Shown here: one piece after another, positions 25,374-34,824 of the stretch | How positions within the stretch are numbered: the stretch's first letter is position 1 | How the letters are laid out: every line of letters begins with the position of its first letter | NCBI GenBank assembly: GCA_965215045.1 | Contig: OZ244031.1 | Coordinates: 806,001-870,000, forward strand | From: G965215045 sp965215045 | Lineage (GTDB): Bacteria > Pseudomonadota > Gammaproteobacteria > JABABF01 | DNA length: 64,000 bases | Reading direction: 5' to 3' | Made by a program: the position numbers and the translations under genes | The notes under the pieces: generated by a model | What the model was told of the DNA's origin: nothing | Databases searched by the model: none | The model's input: only the letters and a program-made list of their open reading frames with translations

Positions 25374-26647
25374 CAGCTTCCTCCGGGCAGCAGGAACAGG
25401 GACAGGCCGGGCGACAGCACCACGATGACCAGGCCGATCAGCATCAGGGCGATAAAGGGCAGCACGGCGATGCAGATCTCGCGGAAACTCTCGCGGAACA
25501 CCGCCATCGCCACGATCAGGTTCAAACCCAGCGGCGGTGTCAGGTAACCGATCTCCAGGTTGACGATCATCGCAATGCCGAAATGCACGGCATCGATATC
25601 CAGGTTGACGGCCAGCGGCTTCAGCAGCGGCGACAGGATCAGGATCGCCGAGCCGATGTCGACCACGCTGCCGACCAGCAGCAGGAAGGAGTTGACCGCC
25701 ACCCAGAAGCTGCCCGGGGTCTGCAAAAAGTCGCTCAGCGAGGCGATCATCGCCTCCGGCACCTTCTGCCAGGTCAGGAACAGGTTCAGGCACACGGCGA
25801 TCATCAGCACCGGGAACAGGGAACCCAGCAGGGTGGCGGTCTGCACCACCACCCGCCCGGTGTCGGCGAAACTGAGTTCCCGGTACACCGCCAACTGGAT
25901 CAGCAGGGTGTAGAACACCGCCACCACGGCGGCCTCGGTGGCGGTGAAATAACCGCTGTAGATGCCGCCCAGCACCAGCACGGGCATCAGCAACACCCAG
26001 AGGCTCCGGCGCAGGGCACCCAGGAAGTTGCGCGGTGCAAAGCGGGACGCCGGGCGCCGGCGACAGGCAAACAGCAGGAAGGCGGCCATGAGCGAAGTCA
26101 GCACCAGTGCCGGGCCGATGCCGGCGTGAAACAGGTCGACGATCGACACCTGGGTCATGACCCCGTACAGGATCAGCGGAATGCTGGGCGGAATGATGAT
26201 ACCCAGCGTGCCCGCCGCACAGAGCGCGCCGATGGCGAGCCGTTTCGGGTATCCCGCCCGCACCAGTGCCGGGTACATCACCGCACCGACCGCCGCCAGG
26301 GTGACCGTCGACGAGCCGGAGACCGCGGCAAATACCGCGCAGGCCAACACCGCCGCCAGTGCCAGTCCGCCCGGCAGGAAGACGGTCGCCTCGCGCAACA
26401 CGGCGACCAGCCGTTCGGCCATCGAACCGCGGCTCATGAGGTTGCCGGCCAGCAGGTACAGGGGAATGGACAGCAATACTTCGCGGTTCAATGCATCCCA
26501 GGCATCCAGTGCCATGTAGCGCAGGCCCGTGCCCTCCCCCCAGACCAGGTAGGAGAAAATCAGCGCGGCGATCAGCAGGGTCAGCACCTGCTGGCGCAGC
26601 CCCAGCAGGACCAGGACCAGCAGCACCAGGGCCAGTGCGGCAAGCAT
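25373..26647 (-). CDS. dctM: TRAP transporter large permease subunit (DctM family)
   Basis: The 424-residue protein has about twelve membrane segments. DctM hallmarks are LLSIPLYLLAGNLMSRG, AVFAAVSGSSTVTLAAVGAVMYPALVRAGYPKRLAIG, CAAGTLGIIIPPSIPLILYG and LEIGYLTPPLGLNL. It forms the Na+-coupled transport channel with DctQ (26702-27190). The order on the minus strand is MFS, DctQ, DctM, CMD2. The only DctP in the window is 4 kb away on the other strand and is the likely binding partner. Confidence 0.92.
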   Translation of the reverse strand: MLAALALVLLVLVLLGLRQQVLTLLIAALIFSYLVWGEGTGLRYMALDAWDALNREVLLSIPLYLLAGNLMSRGSMAERLVAVLREATVFLPGGLALAAVLACAVFAAVSGSSTVTLAAVGAVMYPALVRAGYPKRLAIGALCAAGTLGIIIPPSIPLILYGVMTQVSIVDLFHAGIGPALVLTSLMAAFLLFACRRRPASRFAPRNFLGALRRSLWVLLMPVLVLGGIYSGYFTATEAAVVAVFYTLLIQLAVYRELSFADTGRVVVQTATLLGSLFPVLMIAVCLNLFLTWQKVPEAMIASLSDFLQTPGSFWVAVNSFLLLVGSVVDIGSAILILSPLLKPLAVNLDIDAVHFGIAMIVNLEIGYLTPPLGLNLIVAMAVFRESFREICIAVLPFIALMLIGLVIVVLSPGLSLFLLPGGS

Positions 26648-26701
26648 TTCTAGCGGGCCTCAGCGGGCATAGCGCGGAATACGGGCCGGCACCTCATGCT
26701 C

Positions 26702-27190
26702 TCAGGCCGACGCCGGGCGCAGTGCCGGGAAACAGCCGTAACAGCCGTGGCGCAGGGCGGCAATAAAAAAGGCGGTGGGGATCAGTGCCTGCACCGGCCA
26801 GATCGGGGTGCGCAACACGGTTGAGCGCTCGCGCAGTTCGACGGTCTCTACAACCAGTTGCAGGGCGATGAGACCGAACAGCAGCAGGATCAGTGCCGTG
26901 GTCCACTCAGACAGGCGCACCACCAAGGGTTCCCAGCGCAATGGCAGGAGGCGGTCGGCAAAGCGCGGGCGCAGGTGCGAACCCGCGGCCGAAGCCAGCC
27001 CGATGCCCAGCATGGCGATGACAATATCGGCGTAGACACTGAGCTGGCGCGCCCAGTTGAGCCCGTTGCCGGTGAGTTCCCGCAGTCCCAGGTCCAGCAG
27101 CAGGCTGAGTGCCATCACGGCGAATGCGCCGCAACACAGGACTTTTTCCGCCCGGTTCAGCGCGCGCAGGGCGCGGGCCAGGGTTTTCAT
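26702..27190 (-). CDS. dctQ: TRAP transporter small permease subunit (DctQ family)
   Basis: The 162-residue protein has four predicted membrane helices (residues 18-38, 48-68, 90-110, 130-150) and the DctQ features ELTGNGLNWARQLSVYADIVIAMLGIG and the Arg/Leu-rich loop SHLRPRFADRLLP. It is the small membrane partner of DctM, lying 54 bp upstream of it. Short distance to the MFS gene suggests one operon. Confidence 0.88.
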   Translation of the reverse strand: MKTLARALRALNRAEKVLCCGAFAVMALSLLLDLGLRELTGNGLNWARQLSVYADIVIAMLGIGLASAAGSHLRPRFADRLLPLRWEPLVVRLSEWTTALILLLFGLIALQLVVETVELRERSTVLRTPIWPVQALIPTAFFIAALRHGCYGCFPALRPASA

Positions 27191-27256
27191 CGTGCGGACG
27201 GTGCCGTCATTCCCCCGAACATCCGCGGACCGGGCGGCAAGATGCGGTGCGATGTT

Positions 27257-28501
27257 TCACTGCCGGGGCTGCAATGCACTCCGGCGCATCACCGGGCGCA
27301 CCTGGGTCACGCACAGCAGGGCGAAAGCGGTCAGTCCCGCGAAAATGGCGAAGGCCAGGCGGTAATCGCCCAGGGTGTCGTACAGCAGCCCGGTCAACCA
27401 GATACCCAGGCCGCCGCCCAGGGCATCGAGAATGGTGATGGTGCCGAGAATCTTGCCGGCGGCCACCAGGCCGAAGCAGTTCATCGCCGAGAGCTGGATC
27501 AGGCTGTAGACCCCGCCCCAGCCGAAACCGGCAGTGACCACGGCAAAGGCGATCCACTCCGGGCGCATCATGGCAAAGGGCACCATCCCGCCCAGCATGA
27601 TCAGCATGTTGAAGTAAAACACCCGTTGGCGCGGCAGGTAGTCGGCCAGGGCACCGAACACGAACTTGCCGACCAGCCCGCAGAGAAAAAACAGGCTGAT
27701 CATGTTGGTCGCCTGGACCGCGGAGAACTGCAGGTCGCGCATGTAGAGGAACAGGTGCGCCTGCATGCCCAGCACCGTGTAAAAAGTCGCCATCGCAATC
27801 AGGGACAGTGCCCAGAAAGTGCGCGTGCGCAGGGCGTCCAGGTACTCCACGCCGGCATCGCCGGTATCGGGCGGCGGTGCGGCGGCCGGTGCAGCCGCCT
27901 CCGCCTCGGGCAGGGTGTCGGTGGGATCGTCCGGCCCGGGACGATCGCGGATTACAAAGATCGTCAGCAACAGCATCAGGACCGGGAAGATCATGGCGAA
28001 GGCAAAGGCCTCGCGCCAATCGACCAGGCTCAGCATGAAGGTGCCGTACTGCGGAAACAGGGCCCCGCCGAAGCTGGTGCCGGTCAGGGCCAGGCCGATG
28101 GCCGTGCCGCGGCGGCGCACGAACCAGTGGGAGACCAGGATCACCCCGGCGTTGAGACCGCAGAATACCAGGGTGATGCCAAACAGGAAGTGAATGAAAT
28201 ACAGCCCGAACAGGGACTCGAGCTGCACGTAGAACAGGTAGGCGACCAGCAGCAGCAACCAGCCGAAGACCATGCAGCGGCGCACCCCGAAACGATCGAT
28301 GGCGATGCCGGCGAAGGGGGCGACCAGGCCGGTCACGCTGAGCGTGATCATGTCGCGGAACTTGAGTGCCGAACGCGACCAGCCGAATTCCCCCAGGATG
28401 GCCTCGTCATAGACCGACAGACCGGTGATGCTGAGGCCGTTGCTGACCATCATGGTCACCCCGGCGAGCACGGCAATCAGCCACGGGAAAATAGATTTCA
28501 T
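27257..28501 (-). CDS. MFS permease, monocarboxylate/oxalate-formate transporter type
   Basis: The 414-residue, twelve-helix protein opens with MKSIFPWLIAVLAGVTMMVSNGLSITGLSVYDEAI and carries the loop-2 motif AIDRFGVRRCMVFG, WFVRRRGTAIGLALTGTSFGGALFP and GKFVFGALADYLPRQ in the second half. A long cytoplasmic loop rich in Ala/Pro lies near residue 200. The pattern resembles OFA/MCT carboxylate permeases. It heads the operon with DctQM and is divergent from the DUF1838 gene, whose AT-rich intergenic region (28503-28601) would hold both promoters. Confidence 0.85.
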   Translation of the reverse strand: MKSIFPWLIAVLAGVTMMVSNGLSITGLSVYDEAILGEFGWSRSALKFRDMITLSVTGLVAPFAGIAIDRFGVRRCMVFGWLLLLVAYLFYVQLESLFGLYFIHFLFGITLVFCGLNAGVILVSHWFVRRRGTAIGLALTGTSFGGALFPQYGTFMLSLVDWREAFAFAMIFPVLMLLLTIFVIRDRPGPDDPTDTLPEAEAAAPAAAPPPDTGDAGVEYLDALRTRTFWALSLIAMATFYTVLGMQAHLFLYMRDLQFSAVQATNMISLFFLCGLVGKFVFGALADYLPRQRVFYFNMLIMLGGMVPFAMMRPEWIAFAVVTAGFGWGGVYSLIQLSAMNCFGLVAAGKILGTITILDALGGGLGIWLTGLLYDTLGDYRLAFAIFAGLTAFALLCVTQVRPVMRRSALQPRQ

Positions 28502-28601
28502 GATGTCTAAATGCCCGGTCGGGCGGCTCCCGGGATGCGTGGCAGAAAAAATGAATTTATTTTATGATTGTACCATTATTAATACCTTTGGAGGCATCGC
28601 C

Positions 28602-29513
28602 ATGCGGCATTCGGGATTTGCTTTTTTGTATGCCGGCGTTTTGCTGTTGTGGAGCGGTGCCGCCACCGCCCAGCAGAAAATCGACCTGGACAGCCCCGAA
28701 GGCTATGTCCAGGCGGTGCGCAAAATGCACTGCTCCCTGCGGGACGGCAAAAGCTCGGTATTTTCCTGGCAGGGGCATGCCTATTCCCGGGTGCCCGGTG
28801 AACGGGACCGCAAGCTGTTCGCCGTCGAGGGAATGAACGTCCGCCAGTGTGAGGCCCGCACCGATCCCAGGCTGGGAGTGGGCTACCGCATGGTGTCCCG
28901 GGAGATCATGCTCTACAAGGACCCGGAGACCGGCGAAGTGTTGCGCACGTGGACCAACCCCTGGACCGGCAAGGAGCTCGAGGTGATTCACGTCGCCAAT
29001 GACCCGGTCAACCAGCCAGCCACCTTCGGGCGCAAACCGGACGGCAGCGTCCGCTCGCTGGGCCTGGTCATGTACGGGAAGACTTTTTTCCGCCCCTTGG
29101 AGATCCCGCTGTTTTACCCGAATCCCCTGGGCGGCGACTACCAGCAACAGGTCGGCAGCGTCTATCACTCGGCGGAGATCTTCGACTTCTCCGGCAATAT
29201 CGATGATCTGCGCAATGCGCGCAAGGATACCGCCCAGGTCAACGTGGCATGGATGCGGATGGCACCCTGGCTGCCGTGGATGGACATGGGCGATCGCGTC
29301 GGCATGATGTATTTCAACGCAGTCGGCGGGCGTCTGCCGAGCTGGCGCGCCCTGTCGGCGACTCTAAGGCAGGAGATCCGCAACAACTACCCCGAGTATC
29401 GCCAACCGCCGCCGCTCGACGATCAGCGGCGCAACGAGACCAGCTGGACCTACTTCAAGAAGGTGCTGGACCAGCGGCGCGCCCGGGAAAAGCAGGAATC
29501 CGGGCGCCGCTGA
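28602..29513 (+). CDS. Secreted DUF1838 family protein
   Basis: This 303-residue protein with a Sec signal peptide (cleaved near SGAATAQQ) matches the DUF1838 pattern, rich in aromatic residues (RTWTNPWTGKELEVIHVANDPVN, EIPLFYPNPLGGDYQQQ, RNETSWTYFKKVLDQR). The family is periplasmic and of unknown function; its members often accompany TonB receptors and aromatic or terpenoid catabolic genes. The ATG at 28602 follows a GGAGG-like ribosome-binding site (ttggagg) and precedes the signal peptide. A possible TATGAT -10 lies at 28563-28568. Confidence 0.75.
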   Translation: MRHSGFAFLYAGVLLLWSGAATAQQKIDLDSPEGYVQAVRKMHCSLRDGKSSVFSWQGHAYSRVPGERDRKLFAVEGMNVRQCEARTDPRLGVGYRMVSREIMLYKDPETGEVLRTWTNPWTGKELEVIHVANDPVNQPATFGRKPDGSVRSLGLVMYGKTFFRPLEIPLFYPNPLGGDYQQQVGSVYHSAEIFDFSGNIDDLRNARKDTAQVNVAWMRMAPWLPWMDMGDRVGMMYFNAVGGRLPSWRALSATLRQEIRNNYPEYRQPPPLDDQRRNETSWTYFKKVLDQRRAREKQESGRR

Positions 29514-29655
29514 GCGAGACCCTGATGCCCGCGCGCCGCCAGGCGCGTGGGCGATGCCAAAGAGGTACCGGAAGAAGCGGCGATACGCCCGAGGTCGGCA
29601 GCCGGATCAGCGGGGGCTGTAACCCAGCCAGCCGGCCAGCAGGCCGGTATTGCTC

Positions 29656-30855
29656 TCAGTTATTGACGCGCTCGAATTCGCGCACGGTCAGCGGCTTGTT
29701 GCGGGTGCGTTTGGCCGCCAGGACCTGCCAGGAAACGCCGTCCGGCCCGGTGAAAAGAAAGGCCCGTTCGCCGAATTCATTGTCGGAGAGCGCAGTGGGC
29801 TGCAAGCCGGCCTCCCGCACCCGGCGATGCAACTGCGCCAGCCTGGGCGTGTAGAGGGAGTGCAGCGTGATGCCCGGCGTGCCGATGCGCTGGTCTGCTG
29901 AGCGGTCGCGCACCATGGAGAGGTCGCGCGGGACAAAGAATTTCAGTTTGCCGCAGACGTTATTCGGTGAGACGAAGCCGATGTAATAGTGGGTGACGCC
30001 ACCGGCCATATCGAACACCCGCTGCGGGCCCGGCTGAAAATCACCGTCCAGGGACACTTCGGCTTCCGCCCGAAAACCCAGCACCTCGCTGTAGTGGCGG
30101 GTCAGTTCCGCCAGTTCGCCCTTGACGATGAAACTGTGATGGGTGAATTCGCTGGTTTTCAGGGGCGCATCGCTGACCGTGCCATAGCCCGGGATCTGGT
30201 AGCCGTAGCGCTGGAAGAACACGTGGTTGAAAAACTCGCCGTAGACCGCCATCTCGCGCACCCCCACACGGCGGTTGATGATGTCGGGGGCCGCTGTGTT
30301 CATACCGTACAGATCATCGAAAATCGGTTCTATCGGAAACCAGGGTTGTCTGCGGGCGCGGGCATCGCGATAGACATCCCACAGACGGTATATATCCCCG
30401 GTGCGCGCTGCGACCAGGCGTTGGCCGATGGTTTCCGGCGGGGCGTAGCCCACGCCCTCGCCCTGCAGGGTGCGCCATTGCAGGATGCGCACCAGGCCGT
30501 GGGAGTCGATGCCGCCATTCTGCAGGCGATAAGAACGCAGTGCGCTGTTGACCCCGTAATGGCGCTCCGCCTGTGCCGCACTCATGCGGCCCTCGTCCAC
30601 CTGCCGGAAACCCAGCTGGGCAAAGTATTCCAGCAGCGGCTCCGCCTGGTCCGTGCCGACCATGACCTCGTAGACGCCGCTGATGCCGGTATCCGGCAGG
30701 CTTTGGGCCCGGGCCTGGCCGGCAAAACCCCAGGACAGCAGCGAGGCGAGGAACAGGCTCAGGAAAAACCGCGGTGCCGCAGTGCCGGCAGATACGGGAC
30801 GGCGGGAGACGGTGGCGCGGGAAAATCCGGGGGACAGCGGGCGTGCAGGGGACAT
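29656..30855 (-). CDS. Exported VOC (glyoxalase fold) protein
   Basis: The 399-residue protein starts with a basic region and a signal peptide (FFLSLFLASLLSWGFAGQARAQS), then two VOC units: GVYEVMVGTDQAEPLLEYFAQLGF and, from about residue 230, FTHHSFIVKGELAELTRHYSEVLGF, ending SWQVLAAKR. Export to the periplasm is unusual for VOC proteins, which are mostly cytoplasmic. It is divergent from another exported VOC gene at 30929 across a 73-bp AT-rich gap. ATG 30855 was chosen as the nearest start before the signal peptide. Enzymatic role unknown. Confidence 0.75.
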   Translation of the reverse strand: MSPARPLSPGFSRATVSRRPVSAGTAAPRFFLSLFLASLLSWGFAGQARAQSLPDTGISGVYEVMVGTDQAEPLLEYFAQLGFRQVDEGRMSAAQAERHYGVNSALRSYRLQNGGIDSHGLVRILQWRTLQGEGVGYAPPETIGQRLVAARTGDIYRLWDVYRDARARRQPWFPIEPIFDDLYGMNTAAPDIINRRVGVREMAVYGEFFNHVFFQRYGYQIPGYGTVSDAPLKTSEFTHHSFIVKGELAELTRHYSEVLGFRAEAEVSLDGDFQPGPQRVFDMAGGVTHYYIGFVSPNNVCGKLKFFVPRDLSMVRDRSADQRIGTPGITLHSLYTPRLAQLHRRVREAGLQPTALSDNEFGERAFLFTGPDGVSWQVLAAKRTRNKPLTVREFERVNN

Positions 30856-30928
30856 GGCCAAGAATCTCCAACTTGCAAAAATGCGCCGAACTAATATAGC
30901 ATAATGAAATACTTTTAATACAACTTTG

Positions 30929-31999
30929 ATGCTTGGACTCCGCCATGCCCTGCTGTTTTCCTGCCTGGCTTTGCCGCTGGGTGCCTGCACCGTGAATCCT
31001 GCGCGCCAGTCCGCCCCCGACATCGGGGACACCACTTCTTCCGGGCCGGAGATCTCGGGCTTCCGGGAGGCCGTGCTCAGCGTCGGGGACCTGGACGGGT
31101 ACCGGCACTTTTTCTCCACGGTCGGCGGCTGGGAGGAATTCCACCGCGGCCGGACACCGGTCAAACTGCTGCGCCTGTGGGGACTCCCTTCCGGGGTCAG
31201 TGCCCGGGAAGTGATGATGAGGAACCCGGGCAGCGAGAGCGGTTACCTGCGCCTGGTGCATTTCCAGGGGGTCGAGCAACGACCGATCCGCTCCAATGAC
31301 CAGAGCTGGGACACCGGCGGCATCTTCGACTTCAACGTGCGGGTCAAAAACCTGGAGCAACTGGCAGAACAGATGGAGGCGGCGGGGTGGCAGGGCGTGA
31401 CGGACCCCGCACAGTTCCGCCTGGGACCTTTTGAAGTCAAGGAATGGCTGGGGCGCGGGCCGGACGGGGTGCGCCTGGCGATGATCGAGCGCATCTCCCC
31501 GCCTCTGGAAGGCTGGCCCAATCTGCGCAAGCTGAGCCGCATCTTCAACTCCACCCAGATCGTGCGCGACATCGATGCCGCACTGGCTTTTTATCGCGAT
31601 CTGCTGGGCTTCCAGGTCTACCTGGAACACCATGGCGTAAGCGAGCAGGAAGGTCCGAACGTGCTGGGTCTGCCACACAACCTGGCGGCCAGTATCACGC
31701 GCCACCTGTACATCCTGCATCCGCAGAAGGGCAACGAGGGCTCGGTGGAAATTCTCTCCTACGATGGTGCCACGGGTGCCGATTTCGCAGCCCGTGCCAA
31801 ACCGCCCAATCGCGGTATGCTGATGCTGCGCTTCCCGGTGCGGGATGCCCGGGCACTCGCCCGCCGCTTGCAGTCCCAGGGGGCGCAGCTGGAGTTCGGG
31901 CCGGTGCGACTGAAACTCGCGCCCTACGGCGAGTGTCAGCTGTTCGGCCTCAGGGCACCGGAGGGTGCCTGGCTGGAATTCTTCAGCGTTGTTAAATAA
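30929..31999 (+). CDS. VOC-domain lipoprotein
   Basis: The 356-residue protein has a lipoprotein signal (MLGLRHALLFSCLALPLGAC, lipobox LGAC) followed by two VOC units: ISGFREAVLSVGDLDGYRHFFSTVGGW and LSRIFNSTQIVRDIDAALAFYRDLLGF, ending APEGAWLEFFSVVK with the metal-site Glu. It is probably anchored to the inner or outer membrane facing the periplasm. ATG 30929 has no strong ribosome-binding site, and a TTG three bases earlier is in frame. It is transcribed away from its exported VOC neighbour and towards the TonB receptor gene. Confidence 0.78.
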   Translation: MLGLRHALLFSCLALPLGACTVNPARQSAPDIGDTTSSGPEISGFREAVLSVGDLDGYRHFFSTVGGWEEFHRGRTPVKLLRLWGLPSGVSAREVMMRNPGSESGYLRLVHFQGVEQRPIRSNDQSWDTGGIFDFNVRVKNLEQLAEQMEAAGWQGVTDPAQFRLGPFEVKEWLGRGPDGVRLAMIERISPPLEGWPNLRKLSRIFNSTQIVRDIDAALAFYRDLLGFQVYLEHHGVSEQEGPNVLGLPHNLAASITRHLYILHPQKGNEGSVEILSYDGATGADFAARAKPPNRGMLMLRFPVRDARALARRLQSQGAQLEFGPVRLKLAPYGECQLFGLRAPEGAWLEFFSVVK

Positions 32000-32086
32000 A
32001 GCACCCTGAGACTCAGGGCGCAATCCCGCTGCCGGTCCTCTTGCTTATGCGGGGCAGCGCAAATCCTAAGGCCGCACTAAACCGCC

Positions 32087-34693
32087 TCAGAAGCGGTACG
32101 TCAGGTCGATGCCGAAGCTGCGCTGCCGGGGCAGGGTAAAGCCAATGGCGCGACGGGTACCGGCGTTTTCAACATAGCGAATCAATGCCGGGGAGGTCTG
32201 GTCGTCGGTGAGGTTCTTGGCCCACAGTGCCACTTCCAGGCCGCCGCCGCCCATGAACTGGTCCGCCAGCGTATCCAGTGACAGGCCGGCCCGCAGGTTG
32301 ATCACGTTGCTGTCGCCGGTATGTGCCAGGTTGTAGATCTGTGCATACCGCTTGGAGCGATGCAGAAAATCCAAGCGCAGGTACCAGTCCATGCCGTTGG
32401 CCAAAACGCCGTTGAAGGTATTCGACAGGCTCCACTGGTTCTTGGAGACCTGCGGCAGCCCGCGGCCGGAAATATCCAGGGTGGCACAAAGGTGCAACGA
32501 CCTGGCGGTGCACCTGTCTGTCGGTGCGGGACCAAAAGGGAGAACAAACCCGCTGCCCGGATCCTCCTGGCCAAAAATAGCGGCCGCCTCCCGGTAACTG
32601 CTGGTAATCACGGTAAACCCACCACCCACACCAACTGCGGTTGCCGGCAGGGTGGCCTCCTTGATGTCCGTGTGGGTATAGGCATACGTCAGGCGCAGGT
32701 CCCAGAAATCCGCGGGCCGGGCCCGCAGGTCCAGCTCCAGGCCCCGGACCCGGGTCTCGCCCAGGTTGTTCAAAATGGAAGTGGCACCCATATTATTGGC
32801 ACCCGCAGTGGTAAAGGTCAGTTGCTGGTCTTCCCATTCCGTGCTGTAGACGGCGGCGGCGAGTTGCACCTGCTCCTCCAGGTTGACTTTAACACCCAGC
32901 TCATAGGTCTCCGCAGTCGATTCGTCGACGGGAATCTGGGAGGACAGCAGGGGCTGGTTAAATGTATTCACATCGCCGGGCTTGTTGCCGGTGGCCAGCG
33001 TTCCATAGAACAGGACGTCGTCGTTGAAGCGGTAGTCCAGGGTCAGGCGATAGAGAATATCATCGTAGGTGGTGGAAAAATCCTTGCTGGGATACTGGCC
33101 CTCGGTCGCCACGCAGGGTTCGCCGTCATCACAGAACAGCACATCCGTGACTTCCACTTCCTCTTCGTTGTAACGCACTTCCAGGCCCAAGGTCAGGATC
33201 TCACTGAGATCATATTCCAGGGCGGCGAACACCGCCCAGTTGGTGCGGTTCTCGTCGTTGCCCGCCGTGTACATGAGGTTGTCAGCACCCGGGACGGCGA
33301 TCGTTGTGACGCTGCGAGTGGTGACCGCTGAAGAGCCCACGCCACTGTCCCGGGACTCTTCAGACGACTCGAAATCGTACCAGTAAGCACCCAGTATCCA
33401 GCGCAGACGTTCATCTGCCGGGGAGGACAAACGCAGTTCGAACTGCTGCTCTTCACTTTCCACCTTGTCATCACTGATGAAACCGGCACGGGACTGTGAA
33501 GCACCCACGTTGGCATCGCCGCGGCCGGGCATCGCCGGCCCAAAACTCTGGTCCTGCACAGACTGTGAATCGTAATCGTGCCAGGCGGCATTGAACGTCA
33601 GCATCGCCCAGTCCAGGTCATAGTCCAGGGTTCCGGAAAGGCGGGTGGCCTCGTATTCCAGGCCCAGGCCGTAATAGCCGGTATCCAGGTTGAGATCGTT
33701 GTCATAATCATCATTCAGGATGTCTTCCACATCGACCTCGCCGCAATAATAACCGCTCCTACCATAAGCAGTGCCCATATAACAATTGTTGCGTTCCTGG
33801 GGCTGTATGGCGATCGCATAGGGGCCGTCATCGCTCTCCTCCTGCAGCAGCCGGCCGGTGAGCTTCATTTTGTCTGAGAGCCGCAACTCCAGCAGGGCCA
33901 CCACACTGTAGGTTTCCTCCTCGCCGACATTAAAGGACCTGCCGGCACCGTTCACAAACGAATCACCGGCGGCATCCAGCCGTTGGCGGGTGGCGTCAGC
34001 CGGGTCGGGCAAACCCCGGAAACGGTTCGTGTACTGGCCATCGTACTGGTAGCCGGAGAAGGAGACCATGAAGCCGGCATTGGCACCCAGGGGGCCGCTC
34101 AATGTCAGTTCGGTGCGGTACTCGGCATCCTCGCCGATCCCGACTTCCAGCACGCCCTCATAATTCTCCGTCGGGCGTTTGAGAATATAGTTGATGGCCC
34201 CGGCCAGGGTGCTGCGTCCATAGAGGGCACTCTGCGGCCCCTTGGCCACCTCCACCCGCTCCAGGGCTGCGTAGGGCACCGTGGGGGCACCGACACCGAT
34301 AAAAAAGCCATCGATGAACAGGCCCGCATTGGCACCACCCTGAATGGTGGACTGACCGCGAATGGCGGGGCGGAAATCCTGGCGGCCGAATGCCTGGGCA
34401 AAGTCAAAGCCCGGGGTGAAATCGGACAGCTCCTGCATGGTCTGGATGCCGGCCTGTTTCAGGGCGCTGTCGTTGAAGGCGGTCACTGAAAGCGGCACAT
34501 CCTGCAGGCTTTCCTCCCGCTTGCGGGCGGTGACCATCACCTCTTCCAGGGCAGTGGCCGCCTGCTGGGCCAGCACCCGGGACGGCGTCGTCAGCGCAAT
34601 CCCCGTACAGCTCAACAGCAGGCAAGCTGTGTAAGTCCCGAACTGGCAAAAACCGTTATGGTTTTTATGCCTCGCTTTTGTCAGGTTCTTCAT
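32087..34693 (-). CDS. TonB-dependent outer-membrane receptor 2
   Basis: The 868-residue receptor has a signal peptide to about residue 43 (SRVLAQQ), a TonB box ALEEVMVTARKREESLQDVPLSVTAF, a plug with PAIRGQSTIQGGANAGLFIDG and RVEVAKGPQSALYGRSTLAGAINYI, and a large barrel ending SFGIDLTYRF with C-terminal Phe. The extra barrel length suits a bulky ligand. The promoter region upstream holds TTGACA (34744-34749, minus) and a TGATATACC element. It converges with the VOC lipoprotein gene. Confidence 0.95.
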   Translation of the reverse strand: MKNLTKARHKNHNGFCQFGTYTACLLLSCTGIALTTPSRVLAQQAATALEEVMVTARKREESLQDVPLSVTAFNDSALKQAGIQTMQELSDFTPGFDFAQAFGRQDFRPAIRGQSTIQGGANAGLFIDGFFIGVGAPTVPYAALERVEVAKGPQSALYGRSTLAGAINYILKRPTENYEGVLEVGIGEDAEYRTELTLSGPLGANAGFMVSFSGYQYDGQYTNRFRGLPDPADATRQRLDAAGDSFVNGAGRSFNVGEEETYSVVALLELRLSDKMKLTGRLLQEESDDGPYAIAIQPQERNNCYMGTAYGRSGYYCGEVDVEDILNDDYDNDLNLDTGYYGLGLEYEATRLSGTLDYDLDWAMLTFNAAWHDYDSQSVQDQSFGPAMPGRGDANVGASQSRAGFISDDKVESEEQQFELRLSSPADERLRWILGAYWYDFESSEESRDSGVGSSAVTTRSVTTIAVPGADNLMYTAGNDENRTNWAVFAALEYDLSEILTLGLEVRYNEEEVEVTDVLFCDDGEPCVATEGQYPSKDFSTTYDDILYRLTLDYRFNDDVLFYGTLATGNKPGDVNTFNQPLLSSQIPVDESTAETYELGVKVNLEEQVQLAAAVYSTEWEDQQLTFTTAGANNMGATSILNNLGETRVRGLELDLRARPADFWDLRLTYAYTHTDIKEATLPATAVGVGGGFTVITSSYREAAAIFGQEDPGSGFVLPFGPAPTDRCTARSLHLCATLDISGRGLPQVSKNQWSLSNTFNGVLANGMDWYLRLDFLHRSKRYAQIYNLAHTGDSNVINLRAGLSLDTLADQFMGGGGLEVALWAKNLTDDQTSPALIRYVENAGTRRAIGFTLPRQRSFGIDLTYRF

Positions 34694-34721
34694 AATCCCC
34701 CCCTCCGAAAAAGCTACTTAT

Positions 34722-34734
34722 ATGGTATATCAAT
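34722..34734 (-). promoter_or_regulatory. TGATATA element upstream of TonB receptor 2
   Basis: Read on the minus strand, ATTGATATACCAT lies 29 bp before the receptor ATG and is identical to 20227-20239 in front of dctP. A TTGACA stands about 12 bp upstream of the GATATA. Confidence 0.45.
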
Positions 34735-34824
34735 AGTACCAATTGTCAACCCCACCCGTCCCCACCTGTTCCCCGCATCAGGCCCCGCATCTCTGGGGTG
34801 CCAGGAAGTCCGGGCCCCGAGACC

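Noticed and set aside
25583..26653. Gln/His-rich 356-codon plus-strand frame.
   Set aside because: Antisense shadow of the TRAP DctM gene; composition is typical of complemented membrane-protein codons.
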